Below are positions 1 through 6,788 of a stretch of 12,675 nt of DNA, one piece after another. Every line of letters begins with the position of its first letter. The stretch's first letter is position 1. A program made the position numbers and the translations under genes. Source of the stretch: Desulfobacteraceae bacterium (GTDB taxonomy: Bacteria > Desulfobacterota > Desulfobacteria > Desulfobacterales > Desulfosalsimonadaceae); the NCBI GenBank assembly GCA_024636355.1, contig JAGXHH010000023.1, forward strand, positions 1-12,675, in the 5' to 3' direction. The notes below the pieces were generated by a model that ran no database searches, had not been told where the DNA came from, and worked only from the letters and a program-made list of their open reading frames with translations.

Positions 1-82
1 CCCATCCCGAACACGGAAGTTAAGCCCTTTAGCGCCGATGGTACTGCATGGGAGACTGTGTGGGAGAGTAGGACGCCGCCGA
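1..82 (+). rRNA. rrf: 5S ribosomal RNA, 3' part (5' end outside window)
   Basis: The first 82 bases read as the conserved bulk of a bacterial 5S rRNA: the CCCATCCCGAACACGGAAGT loop and helix segment opens the window, the GCGCCGATGGTACTGC segment follows, and GGGAGAGTAGGACGCCGCC closes it. About 35 bases at the 5' end are missing because the window begins inside the gene. It is presumably the last gene of an rRNA operon reading rightward, since a strong terminator follows within 15 bases. The exact 3' end (80-84) is estimated, because the partner strand of helix I is not visible. Confidence 0.96.
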
Positions 83-95
83 AATATTCACATAT

Positions 96-136
96 GCCCC
101 GTTCTTCGTTAATTCGATGAACGGGGCTTTTTTTTT
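96..136 (+). terminator. rho-independent terminator of the rRNA operon
   Basis: GCCCCGTTCTTCG (96-108) pairs with CGATGAACGGGGC (115-127), a 13-bp stem with one T-T mismatch and a six-base loop. A run of T residues (128-136) follows directly. It lies 14 bases after the 5S end, as expected for the end of an rRNA operon. From 137 to 329, before trmH, I see no further gene and no convincing promoter. Confidence 0.93.
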
Positions 137-329
137 GCCGTCGCATGTAAAGCTTTGCATTGAAAAATAACACCGGCTCCTGTACGTTGACTTTTTTAGC
201 AATGCCGTCTCTTTACCGGTTCCGGACTTTTACGAGTGCGCCGGAGTTGGTATTTTGGTTGCCGTACATTTGAACCAGCCGGCAACAAATTGTAAACACC
301 CGGATCCGGGTAATTTGAAAAAAACTATC

Positions 330-1028
330 ATGACACCTGCCCTGCAACGCCAATTGATTTCATACCTTCGGGAATTTGCTACCCAAAGCCGTATTGACAC
401 CTTCGAACGGGTTCTCGCCAACCGGACCCGCTACATTACCGTTGCCCTTGAAAATATTTTCCAATCCCACAATGCCAGTGCGGTATTACGCACCATGGAA
501 TGTTTCGGGATCCAGGACATCCATATCATTGAAAACGATTATGAGTACCAGGTCAATCCGGATATCGCACTGGGATCTTCAAAATGGCTCAGCCTGACCC
601 GCTACAATGAACAGGCAAACAACACAGCAGATGCCATTGCGCAGCTGCGCCGCTCCGGTTATCGCATCGTCGCCACCTCGCCACATGCAGACGGAACATT
701 TCTTGAAGATTTCGACCTGTCGACCGGCCGGGCCGCTTTCTTTTTCGGCACCGAGATGGAAGGCTTGTCCGACATTGTTTTGGAGCAGGCTGACGAGTTT
801 GTTCAGATTCCCATCTACGGTTTTACCGAAAGTTTCAACATCTCCGTGTCCGTCGCCATCACACTTCATCATTTGTCGCGTGCGCTTCGCAGGACCGGTG
901 TCCCCTGGGAACTGACGGAATCCGAAAATGATGTCCTTCGCTTCGAATGGTTAAAAACTTCCGTGAAGCATTCCGATTTACTGATCAATCGATATCTGAC
1001 CGAATCCGCCGCATCTCTAAACAGCTGA
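330..1028 (+). CDS. trmH: TrmH-type tRNA (guanosine-2'-O-)-methyltransferase (SpoU family)
   Basis: A SpoU/SPOUT-class 2'-O-methyltransferase of 232 residues; the closest known type is TrmH, which methylates the ribose of G18 in the D-loop of tRNAs using S-adenosylmethionine. All three SpoU motifs are visible: motif 1 in LENIFQSHNASAVLRTMECF (N and R conserved), motif 2 FFFGTEMEGLS, and motif 3 IPIYGFTESFNISVSVAITL, which forms the trefoil-knot SAM site. The frame is open upstream to a TTG at 255, but ATG 330 gives a length close to E. coli TrmH (229 residues) and removes a proline/cysteine-rich leader with no family look, so 330 is preferred. The ribosome-binding site is weak. The gene stands alone between the rRNA terminator and a convergent operon. 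A related rRNA-modifying SpoU enzyme cannot be fully excluded, but length and motifs favour TrmH. Confidence 0.88.
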   Translation: MTPALQRQLISYLREFATQSRIDTFERVLANRTRYITVALENIFQSHNASAVLRTMECFGIQDIHIIENDYEYQVNPDIALGSSKWLSLTRYNEQANNTADAIAQLRRSGYRIVATSPHADGTFLEDFDLSTGRAAFFFGTEMEGLSDIVLEQADEFVQIPIYGFTESFNISVSVAITLHHLSRALRRTGVPWELTESENDVLRFEWLKTSVKHSDLLINRYLTESAASLNS

Positions 1029-1132
1029 GCAAGTCGTTCGTCACTCCCAGGCGGGCGAACTGTTTACTAAAGCGGAGATCCAGATTGCGAGGGGGTACTG
1101 ATGATGCGGCGGAAGTGAAAAAGCCGCCGAGG

Positions 1133-1882
1133 CTATTCCCGGTTCATCATGGCGGCCAGGTAGCCTGCACCGAAGCCGTTGTCGATGTTGACGACGGCCA
1201 CATTGGAACTGCAGCTGTTTAACATGGCAAACAGCGCGGTCATCCCGCCAAGGCTCACCCCGTAACCAATGCTGGTGGGCACGCCGATCACCGGCCGGTT
1301 GACCAGTCCGGCCACCACGCTGGGAAGGGCGCCCTCCATTCCGGCCACCACGATCAGGACGTTAGCCTGGTCGATAACCGCCTTGTGGGCAAATAGCCGG
1401 TGAATGCCGGCCACACCGACATCCCAGATGGTCTCAACCCGGTTTCCCATGGCATGGGCGGTCAGATATGCCTCCCTGGCCACGGGGATATCCGATGTGC
1501 CGGCGGAAATCACCGCAATGGTCCCTTTCCCGATCTCCGGGATTTCGCCGGGCGCCATCAACAGTATCCGGGCATCGGCATGGTATTCGGCGTTCGGGTG
1601 TCGCTCCAGAAGGAAACCGGCTTTTTCTGCATCGAGCCGGGTGACGAGGATGATGTCTTCCTGTGCGGCCATTTTTTCCATGATGCCGTCAATTTGACCG
1701 GCGGTTTTACCTTCCCCGTAAATGACTTCAGGAAATCCCTTGCGAAGCGCCCGATGATGGTCGATATGGGCATAGCCGATATCTTCGACAGACAGATCCT
1801 TTAGTAGATCCCGGGCTGCCGTCACGGATGTCCTGCCATCGGCCACGGACTCCAGTAGTTTATTGAGCGTATCAAGATTCAT
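1133..1882 (-). CDS. larB: LarB, nickel-pincer cofactor biosynthesis (NaAD carboxylase/hydrolase)
   Basis: A 249-residue LarB-family protein. LarB carboxylates the nicotinate ring of nicotinic acid adenine dinucleotide and releases AMP, giving the biscarboxylated mononucleotide from which LarE and LarC build the nickel-pincer cofactor of lactate racemase and related enzymes. The C-terminal half is PurE-like: VISAGTSDIPVAREA (about 125-138), ETIWDVGVAGIHRL (150-163), VVAGMEGALPSVVAGL (178-193) and PVIGVPTSIGYG (197-208). Cys224 in MLNSCSSN matches the position of the cysteine described as attacking the pyridinium ring in Lactobacillus LarB. It is the last gene of the guaA operon, 18 bp after the coiled-coil gene, with no clear Shine-Dalgarno sequence, so translational coupling is possible. 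No larC, larE or racemase lies in the window. The enzyme type is clear; which enzyme receives the cofactor here is unknown. Confidence 0.92.
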   Translation of the reverse strand: MNLDTLNKLLESVADGRTSVTAARDLLKDLSVEDIGYAHIDHHRALRKGFPEVIYGEGKTAGQIDGIMEKMAAQEDIILVTRLDAEKAGFLLERHPNAEYHADARILLMAPGEIPEIGKGTIAVISAGTSDIPVAREAYLTAHAMGNRVETIWDVGVAGIHRLFAHKAVIDQANVLIVVAGMEGALPSVVAGLVNRPVIGVPTSIGYGVSLGGMTALFAMLNSCSSNVAVVNIDNGFGAGYLAAMMNRE

Positions 1883-1900
1883 GTGAAGTCGTTTCGGTTC

Positions 1901-2806
1901 TTATTTGATTTCCTGTTCAATGATGCTTTCCCCGGGCTGTCCGGATGGGGCGCTCTGGCCGGCCATGTTTTTAAAGGATTTCATCATCGCCTCCAGAGCA
2001 TTGATTTCATCACCGAGCGACGCGATTTTCTGCTGGAGTTGTTTTTCAGTCGCTTCCATCCGGCGGTTCAGCTGCTGGTCCAGGGTGGTAATCTGCTGAC
2101 TGAACTGTTCCGGCTCAAACCGGTTTGTCTGCAGCGTTGTGAATTCAGTCTCAACAGATTTGAACCTGGATTGCAGATTTTGAAGCTCCCGCCGGATCTG
2201 GTCAACACCCCCGACCGCCCGGCGATTTTCTTCTATGGCGGCGCTGAGGGTGTCCATCCGTTTTTTTATCCCGGAGGCATCTTGCTCGATATTGGATTCG
2301 ATTTTGTCGAAGCGGCCAATCAGCGCAGATAAGCTCGTTTCCACGCTGGTTATGGTACTGGTGGCCGATTGTTTCGTTGCGGCCAAAACCTTTTCAGCAG
2401 ACGAAATGGCAGATCCATTCTTTTCCGACTGTTTGGCCAGGGCTGCTACCTGTGCGCCAAGCGTTTTGATCTGTTTTGTGGTTTCCGCGTTTTGTTCGGC
2501 CAAATTACCGGAAAGACCGGTCAGCCGCGCATCGACTTCCTTGTTTAATCCCTTGATTTCATGGGTGCCGGTCGATTCCATCCGGTTGATACGATTGCTC
2601 AGCTGGTAATAGCCGAAAAAGAGCAGCGCTCCCAGTAGGCAAAAAGCAAATAGTGCTACAAAGACCGGTTTTGAGGCTGAAGAAGGGATCACTATCGGTT
2701 CGGGGTCTTCTTCCCGGGGGATAATGGTTTCTTCTTCACGCGCCTCATCGCCGAATATTTTAAATCCTTTGTCGTGGTGTTCTTCCATTACGCTTTTTAT
2801 TCCCAT
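1901..2806 (-). CDS. membrane-anchored coiled-coil protein of unknown function
   Basis: I do not recognise a named family. The 301-residue product has a charged, acidic N-terminal tail (residues 1-46, rich in Glu and ending PEPIVIPSSASK), one membrane segment (about 47-68, PVFVALFAFCLLGALLFFGY) and a long C-terminal part (70-280) of Gln, Glu, Lys, Ser and Leu in heptad-like order, typical of an extended coiled coil. The tail ends SGQPGESIIEQEIK. With no signal-peptide cleavage site, it is probably a single-pass type II inner-membrane protein with the coiled coil in the periplasm; this is inference. Its ATG at 2806 lies inside the last codons of guaA, a 10-base overlap. A second in-frame ATG at 2788 (product starting MEEHHDKGFK) is an equally good start, since neither has a strong ribosome-binding site. 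It sits between guaA and larB, and neither explains it. Confidence 0.75.
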   Translation of the reverse strand: MGIKSVMEEHHDKGFKIFGDEAREEETIIPREEDPEPIVIPSSASKPVFVALFAFCLLGALLFFGYYQLSNRINRMESTGTHEIKGLNKEVDARLTGLSGNLAEQNAETTKQIKTLGAQVAALAKQSEKNGSAISSAEKVLAATKQSATSTITSVETSLSALIGRFDKIESNIEQDASGIKKRMDTLSAAIEENRRAVGGVDQIRRELQNLQSRFKSVETEFTTLQTNRFEPEQFSQQITTLDQQLNRRMEATEKQLQQKIASLGDEINALEAMMKSFKNMAGQSAPSGQPGESIIEQEIK

Positions 2807-4326
2807 TCAATGGTGCTTGGCGGTTTGGAACTGATGTCGTAAACTACCCGGTTGACGCCGTTGACCTCGTTGATGATCCGGTTGGAAATCCGGCCGAGCA
2901 GTTTGTGGGGCAGCTTCGCCCAGTCTGCGGTCATGGCGTCTTTGCTGGTGACGGCGCGCAGGGCGATGATGTTTTCATACGTTCGTTTATCGCCCATGAC
3001 CCCGACGCTTTTTATCGGCAGCAATACCGCAAATGATTGCCAGACTTTCTTGTAATAACCGGCCGCCCGGATCTCCTCAATGAGAATGGCGTCTACCTTG
3101 CGCAGCACGGAAAGGCGCTTTTTCGTAATTTCCCCGATGACCCGGATGGCCAGGCCCGGGCCTGGAAACGGTTGCCGCCAGACCAGGTCTTCGGGCAATC
3201 CGATGGCCAGGCCGAGTTTGCGCACCTCGTCCTTGAACAGGAATTTCAAGGGCTCGATCAGTTTTAATTTCATCTTCTTGGGCAGCCCCCCGACATTGTG
3301 GTGCGACTTGATGATCGAAGTGGGACCGCCGAACGCGGATTGGGATTCGATGATATCCGGGTACAGGGTTCCCTGGGCCAGAAAATCGGCATCCGTGATT
3401 GTTTTGGCTTCTGCTTCGAACACGTCCATGAAGACTTTGCCGATAATCTTGCGCTTTTTCTCCGGATCGATTACCCCGGCAAGCGGATTCAGGAATTGAT
3501 CGGTGGCGTTGACATACCGGATGTTCATTTTCAGGTGCTGCTTGAACAGTTTCTTCATGCGGGCGCCTTCATTCAAGCGCAGCAGACCGTTGTCCACGAA
3601 AATACAGGTCAATTGTTTGCCGATTGCCTTGTGGATCAGAAGGGCGGTCACCGAGGAGTCGACTCCGCCGCTTAAGCCCAGGATAACGCTCTTGTTGCCG
3701 ACCGTTTCCCGGATTTCAGCGATCACTTCTTTTGCAAACGCTTTCATGGTCCAGTTTGGTTTGCAGCCGCAGATGTCGAACAGGAAGTTTTTCAGAATCT
3801 GTTTGCCCTTGGGGGTATGTTCGACTTCCGGATGAAACTGGAGGCCGTAGAACCGCCGTTTCGGATCGGCCACAGCGGCATAGGGCGTGTTGTCCGTTGC
3901 GGCCCGGGGGGAAAATCCGTCGGGCAGGGCGGTGATCGAATCACCATGGCTCATCCAGCACGGCGTGGTTCCAGGCACCTCGTTGAACAGTTCACCTGGT
4001 TGTTCCACTTTTAGCTGGGCATAGCCGTATTCGCGTTTTTCCGCTTTCGCGACACCGCCGCCCAGGGCATGGACCATGAACTGCATGCCGTAGCAGATCC
4101 CCAGAACCGGTACACCTAAAGAAAAGATCTCCTCTGTTGTCCGGGGGCTGTTTTTCTCATAAATGCTCGATGGACCCCCGGAAAGGATGATCCCTTGAGG
4201 ATTTAAGGTTTTGAGCCGTTCAATATCGATATCCGGGGGTTCGATCTGGCAGTAGACTTTATAATCCCTGACCCGGCGTGCGATTAGCTGGTTGTATTGT
4301 GAACCGAAATCTATAACGACGATCAT
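2797..4326 (-). CDS. guaA: GMP synthase (glutamine-hydrolysing)
   Basis: A full-length, 509-residue GMP synthase, which converts XMP, ATP and glutamine to GMP in the last step of guanine nucleotide synthesis. The N-terminal class I glutamine amidotransferase domain (1-185) has the nucleophile Cys78 in GICYGMQ and the catalytic pair His165/Glu167 in LQFHPEVEH. The ATP-pyrophosphatase domain carries the P-loop SGGVDSS (219-225). The C-terminal dimerisation domain includes RQPFPGPGLAIRV and ends in the family signature KPPSTIEWE. A GAGGAA ribosome-binding site lies five to ten bases before ATG 4326. It is the first gene of a leftward operon: the coiled-coil ORF overlaps its stop, and larB follows. 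No guanine riboswitch is apparent in the 5' leader of about 70 bases. Confidence 0.98.
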   Translation of the reverse strand: MIVVIDFGSQYNQLIARRVRDYKVYCQIEPPDIDIERLKTLNPQGIILSGGPSSIYEKNSPRTTEEIFSLGVPVLGICYGMQFMVHALGGGVAKAEKREYGYAQLKVEQPGELFNEVPGTTPCWMSHGDSITALPDGFSPRAATDNTPYAAVADPKRRFYGLQFHPEVEHTPKGKQILKNFLFDICGCKPNWTMKAFAKEVIAEIRETVGNKSVILGLSGGVDSSVTALLIHKAIGKQLTCIFVDNGLLRLNEGARMKKLFKQHLKMNIRYVNATDQFLNPLAGVIDPEKKRKIIGKVFMDVFEAEAKTITDADFLAQGTLYPDIIESQSAFGGPTSIIKSHHNVGGLPKKMKLKLIEPLKFLFKDEVRKLGLAIGLPEDLVWRQPFPGPGLAIRVIGEITKKRLSVLRKVDAILIEEIRAAGYYKKVWQSFAVLLPIKSVGVMGDKRTYENIIALRAVTSKDAMTADWAKLPHKLLGRISNRIINEVNGVNRVVYDISSKPPSTIEWE

Positions 4327-4363
4327 GTTTCCTCAGCAGATTGGGTATTTTCGGTGCCTGATT

Positions 4364-4379
4364 CACGGCGAATGCCGTG
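4364..4379 (-). promoter_or_regulatory. small hairpin in the guaA leader
   Basis: CACGGC and GCCGTG form a perfect 6-bp stem with a four-base loop, about 40 bases upstream of the guaA start and inside its predicted 5' leader. No T run follows, so it is not an intrinsic terminator. A role is not evident and it could be chance. Confidence 0.35.
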
Positions 4380-4403
4380 CAAATCGATTGCTTAAACAGA
4401 ATG

Positions 4404-4432
4404 AATATGTTAAAGCAGGCCGGAAAAGTCAA
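4404..4432 (-). promoter_or_regulatory. predicted sigma-70 promoter of the guaA operon
   Basis: On the minus strand TTGACT (4432-4427) is followed after exactly 17 bases by CATATT (4409-4404). This is a good -35/-10 pair, placing transcription start near 4397, about 70 bases before the guaA ATG. The divergent TrpF-like gene starts at 4459, so the two genes share a compact regulatory region. Confidence 0.65.
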
Positions 4433-4458
4433 CGCTAATTTTGCGGCAGGATGGTGGT

Positions 4459-5223
4459 ATGATTACCCAGATCTATGAAATCCAGACGCCTCAAGAGGCC
4501 GAGGAGATGATTGCGCTTGGCGTCGACCATATCGGCACCGTGGTGACCAATGCAGACTTCTGGCGGCAGGAAACAATCCATGAGACGCTCCGGACGGTCA
4601 ACCGGTCCGGTGCAAAAAGCAGTCTGATCCTGTTGTTCGATGATGTGGAACGCATATCGTCGGCACTCGATTATTACCGCCCAGACATTATACATTTCTG
4701 TCAGTCGGTCATAGACGATCCTGCCGGGTGGGAGGCCGCCTGCGGGAAGATGATCAGCCTCCAGGCGACCGTGAAGGAACGGTTTCCGCAGATTGCCGTC
4801 ATTCGCTCGATTCCGATTCCGCCTGCCGGGTGCCGGATGCCGGTTCCCATGATGACCTTTGCCCGGTATTTCGAACCGATGTCCGATTTTTTTCTTACCG
4901 ATACCTACCTCATGGGAAACGACGGCATGGGGGATGCCAATCAGCCGGTAAACGGCTATATCGGCATCACGGGAATAACCTGTGACTGGCAGATGGCCAC
5001 TCAACTCGTCGAGGAGTCTCAAATTCCCGTCATCCTGGCCGGCGGGCTTTCACCGGATAATGTCTACGACGGCATTGCCGTTGTCCGTCCTGCCGGGGTC
5101 GACAGCTGCACCCGGACGAATGCCTGCGATGATCGGGGAGATTCGATCCGGTTCAGAAAAGATCCGGAGAAAGTGAGCCGGTTTATCTCGGAAACCAGAC
5201 GGGCGCTGGCCCGATTGAAATAG
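4459..5223 (+). CDS. TrpF-like (phosphoribosylanthranilate isomerase fold) protein, catalytic Cys absent
   Basis: A 254-residue (beta/alpha)8-barrel protein related to phosphoribosylanthranilate isomerase, the TrpF step of tryptophan synthesis. The C-terminal phosphate-binding part is clear: VILAGGLSPDNVYDGIAVVR (191-210) followed by PAGVDS. The stretch FFLTDTYL (144-151) with ITGITCDW (170-177) parallels the FLLDS...GGTGKTFDW segment of TrpF and supplies an equivalent of its catalytic Asp (Asp148). However, the N-terminal KICG motif, whose Cys is the general base, reads QIYE (4-7), and the usual DVSSGVE tail is replaced by DSCTRTNACD. The protein is also about 50 residues longer than typical TrpF, and no trp genes are nearby. 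It is therefore probably a diverged paralogue with another substrate rather than a tryptophan enzyme. ATG 4459 is preferred to the upstream TTG 4441 because AGGATGG sits about seven bases before it. It diverges from guaA. Confidence 0.7.
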   Translation: MITQIYEIQTPQEAEEMIALGVDHIGTVVTNADFWRQETIHETLRTVNRSGAKSSLILLFDDVERISSALDYYRPDIIHFCQSVIDDPAGWEAACGKMISLQATVKERFPQIAVIRSIPIPPAGCRMPVPMMTFARYFEPMSDFFLTDTYLMGNDGMGDANQPVNGYIGITGITCDWQMATQLVEESQIPVILAGGLSPDNVYDGIAVVRPAGVDSCTRTNACDDRGDSIRFRKDPEKVSRFISETRRALARLK

Positions 5224-5253
5224 ATGGGATCGCGATTATTTTAGGAGTTTCGA

Positions 5254-5316
5254 ATGCTTGTTTCCATCAGATTCACTTCCGAAGGATTCGAAGCGCAGCC
5301 CACTTGGTTTAAATAG
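5254..5316 (+). CDS. possible 20-codon small ORF upstream of efp
   Basis: ATG 5254 follows a canonical Shine-Dalgarno AGGAG with a spacing of about six bases and opens a 20-codon frame ending at TAG 5314-5316 (product begins MLVSIRFTSEGFEA and ends QPTWFK). It lies 30 bases after the TrpF-like gene and 49 bases before efp. No similarity is recognised and it contains no polyproline run that would link it to EF-P. It may be a leader peptide, a remnant, or chance; the ribosome-binding site is the only positive evidence. Confidence 0.3.
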   Translation: MLVSIRFTSEGFEAQPTWFK

Positions 5317-5365
5317 ATTTACATAAATTACAAAAATTTGATTTCAGTATAGAGGAGAATGATTC

Positions 5366-5929
5366 ATGTACGAGAGCAGCGATTTGAGAAAAGGTTTGAA
5401 AATCCAGATCGATGGGGATCCTTACGAAGTGACGTATTTCCAGTTCGTCAAACCCGGCAAGGGTCAGGCGCTTTACAAGTGCAAGCTTAAAAATATGATC
5501 AGCGGTTCCCAGTTTGAAAAAACTTTCCGTTCCGGCGACAAGATGGAAGAAGCCAACCTCGAAGAACAGCAGATGGAATACCTCTATAATGACGGAGAAC
5601 ATTTTTTCTTCATGAACACGTCGACTTACGAGCAGGAAGAAATGGCTGCGGAGCAGGTCGGCGATGCGGTCAAATTCCTGAAGGAAAATACGGTTTGTGA
5701 CGTGCTCCTGTTCCAGGAACGGGCAATCGGTCTGTCATTGCCCAATTTTATCGAGTTGCGGGTGGTCAAGTCCGACCCATGGGCCAAGGGGGATACGGCA
5801 TCGGGCAGCTCCAAACCGGCCGAGCTCGAGACCGCCCTTGTCGTTCAGGTGCCCCCCTTCATCGAAGAGGGCGAAAAAGTCAGAATTGATACACGCACCG
5901 GCCAATACGTCGAGCGGGTAAAAGAGTGA
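5366..5929 (+). CDS. efp: translation elongation factor P
   Basis: A 187-residue EF-P, which binds between the P and E sites of the ribosome and relieves stalling at polyproline stretches. All three beta-barrel domains are present: the KOW-like N-terminal domain (MYESSDLRKGLKIQIDGDPY onward), the OB domain from about residue 65, and the C-terminal domain (about 130-187) ending in the family-typical KVRIDTRTGQYVERVKE. Lys32 in the loop PGKGQA corresponds to E. coli Lys34, the residue beta-lysylated by EpmA/EpmB, so a Lys-type modification is likely; the modifying genes are not in this window. GAGGAG lies 8-9 bases before ATG 5366. No clear terminator follows; the next gene has its own promoter. 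Confidence 0.97.
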   Translation: MYESSDLRKGLKIQIDGDPYEVTYFQFVKPGKGQALYKCKLKNMISGSQFEKTFRSGDKMEEANLEEQQMEYLYNDGEHFFFMNTSTYEQEEMAAEQVGDAVKFLKENTVCDVLLFQERAIGLSLPNFIELRVVKSDPWAKGDTASGSSKPAELETALVVQVPPFIEEGEKVRIDTRTGQYVERVKE

Positions 5930-6020
5930 TGGTTACCTGAAAGTTCGATCCGTACCGCTGTAACGGTTTTAATCCGGTTTATGAAAATTTCGGGCATTAG
6001 TTGCCATTTGTAGAATTTAC

Positions 6021-6048
6021 TTGACAGTCTAAAACCCCTTTTGATAAT
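6021..6048 (+). promoter_or_regulatory. strong sigma-70 promoter of the fadR-like regulator
   Basis: A consensus -35 TTGACA (6021-6026) is followed by GATAAT (6043-6048) after 16 bases, or TAATGA after 18. Transcription would start near 6055, inside the first operator palindrome, so the promoter should be strong and directly repressible. It probably also transcribes the acyl-CoA dehydrogenase. Confidence 0.75.
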
Positions 6049-6065
6049 GAATGAACGTTCATTCA
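6048..6065 (+). promoter_or_regulatory. FadR-type operator, copy 1 (perfect palindrome)
   Basis: TGAATGAACGTTCATTCA is a perfect 18-bp palindrome with arms TGAATGA and TCATTCA around ACGT. It matches the established Bacillus subtilis FadR (YsiA) operator consensus TGAATGA-N4-TCATTCA. It begins at the last base of the -10 element and covers the predicted transcription start, so a bound TetR dimer would block initiation. The likely ligand is the regulator encoded just downstream. Confidence 0.82.
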
Positions 6066-6066
6066 G

Positions 6067-6084
6067 TGAATGAGTATTCATTCA
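6067..6084 (+). promoter_or_regulatory. FadR-type operator, copy 2
   Basis: TGAATGAGTATTCATTCA repeats the same arms, TGAATGA and TCATTCA, around GTAT. It starts 19 bases after the start of copy 1, one base after its end. The two sites fall on nearly the same DNA face only if slightly twisted (19 bp is close to two turns), which suits binding of two dimers side by side. Confidence 0.78.
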
Positions 6085-6112
6085 ATCGAATTTACTGTCA
6101 AAGGGGCAGCTT

Positions 6113-6715
6113 ATCAAACAGCAGGCGAAAAACGACCGGCCAAATGCCAAGTACCACCGGATCCTGAACGCGGCGATCAAGGTGTTTGCCGAGCAGGGTT
6201 TTCATCACGCGACCATTTCCCAGGTCGCCAAGGAAGCCGGTGTTGCCGACGGCACCATCTACCTCTATTTCAAAAACAAAGCGGACATCCTGTCCCACTT
6301 TTTCAGTTACAAAACGCGACTCGTCTTTGATCGGTTCCGGGGAGCAGTCGATGAGGCGGAAAATGCCGAAGACAAGCTGCGGAACCTGATCCGGCGCCAT
6401 TTACTGGAATTTCAGCGCGACCGGAACATGGCCGTGGTCTTTCAGCGCGAAGCGCTGCTGGCCCGGTATGTCAATGAAGAATACGTCAAAGAAATCACAA
6501 AGATGTATTTGGATATCCTTGAAGAAATTATCCGGTTGGGCCAGGCAGAGGGAACGATCCGGACGGGCATGCCGAGCGGTCTGGTCAAGCGCTATATCCT
6601 GGGTGCCGTCAATGAAGTAATCAATACCTGGGTGGTGACAGGTGGAAAGCATGATCTGGTTGAAATGGCCGATCCGTTGGTCGCGCTTTATTTCGAAGGC
6701 ATCGGCTCCAGATAA
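6113..6715 (+). CDS. fadR: TetR-family regulator resembling Bacillus FadR (fatty-acid degradation repressor)
   Basis: A TetR-family repressor of about 200 residues. The DNA-binding part reads YHRILNAAIKVFAEQGF (helix 1), ATISQVAKEAGVADGTIYLY (helix-turn-helix) and FKNKADIL. The GVADGTIYLYFKNK.DIL stretch is the same as I recall for B. subtilis FadR (YsiA), which releases DNA on binding long-chain acyl-CoA. The ligand domain ends near VNEVINTWVVTGGKHDLVEM, again close to FadR. The start is unusual: the frame from the stop at 6071-6073 contains no ATG before the GTG at 6182, which would delete helix 1. ATC 6113 lies six bases after a good AAAGGGG (6100-6106) and gives a B. subtilis FadR-like N-terminus and length, so it is chosen; CTG 6095 is the alternative. 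Two FadR-type operators lie directly upstream and imply autorepression. The acyl-CoA dehydrogenase follows after 73 bp. Confidence 0.85.
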   Translation: MKQQAKNDRPNAKYHRILNAAIKVFAEQGFHHATISQVAKEAGVADGTIYLYFKNKADILSHFFSYKTRLVFDRFRGAVDEAENAEDKLRNLIRRHLLEFQRDRNMAVVFQREALLARYVNEEYVKEITKMYLDILEEIIRLGQAEGTIRTGMPSGLVKRYILGAVNEVINTWVVTGGKHDLVEMADPLVALYFEGIGSR

Positions 6716-6788
6716 GCCACTAAATTGTTAATTAAGTTTGCAGCTCACATTTACAATCTTTTCGAAAATGACAAAGGAGAGAGGACTC

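Noticed and set aside
255..329. N-terminal extension of TrmH from TTG 255
   Set aside because: The extra 25 residues do not look like the family, and ATG 330 gives the expected length.
1107..1134. Terminator between the convergent trmH and larB
   Set aside because: A CGGCGG/CCGCCG stem (1107-1112/1124-1129) has no T tail on either strand, and the alternative AGCC/GGCT stem with T run on the minus strand has only 4 bp.
4327..4400. Guanine riboswitch in the guaA leader
   Set aside because: The leader is only about 70 bases with one 6-bp hairpin; no purine-aptamer three-way junction or conserved core could be seen.
5960..5985. Terminator after efp
   Set aside because: ACCG/CGGT around six bases with a short T run is too weak to claim.
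6738..6788. Upstream start of the acyl-CoA dehydrogenase
   Set aside because: No ribosome-binding site precedes it, whereas ATG 6789 is preceded by AAAGGAGAGAGG.
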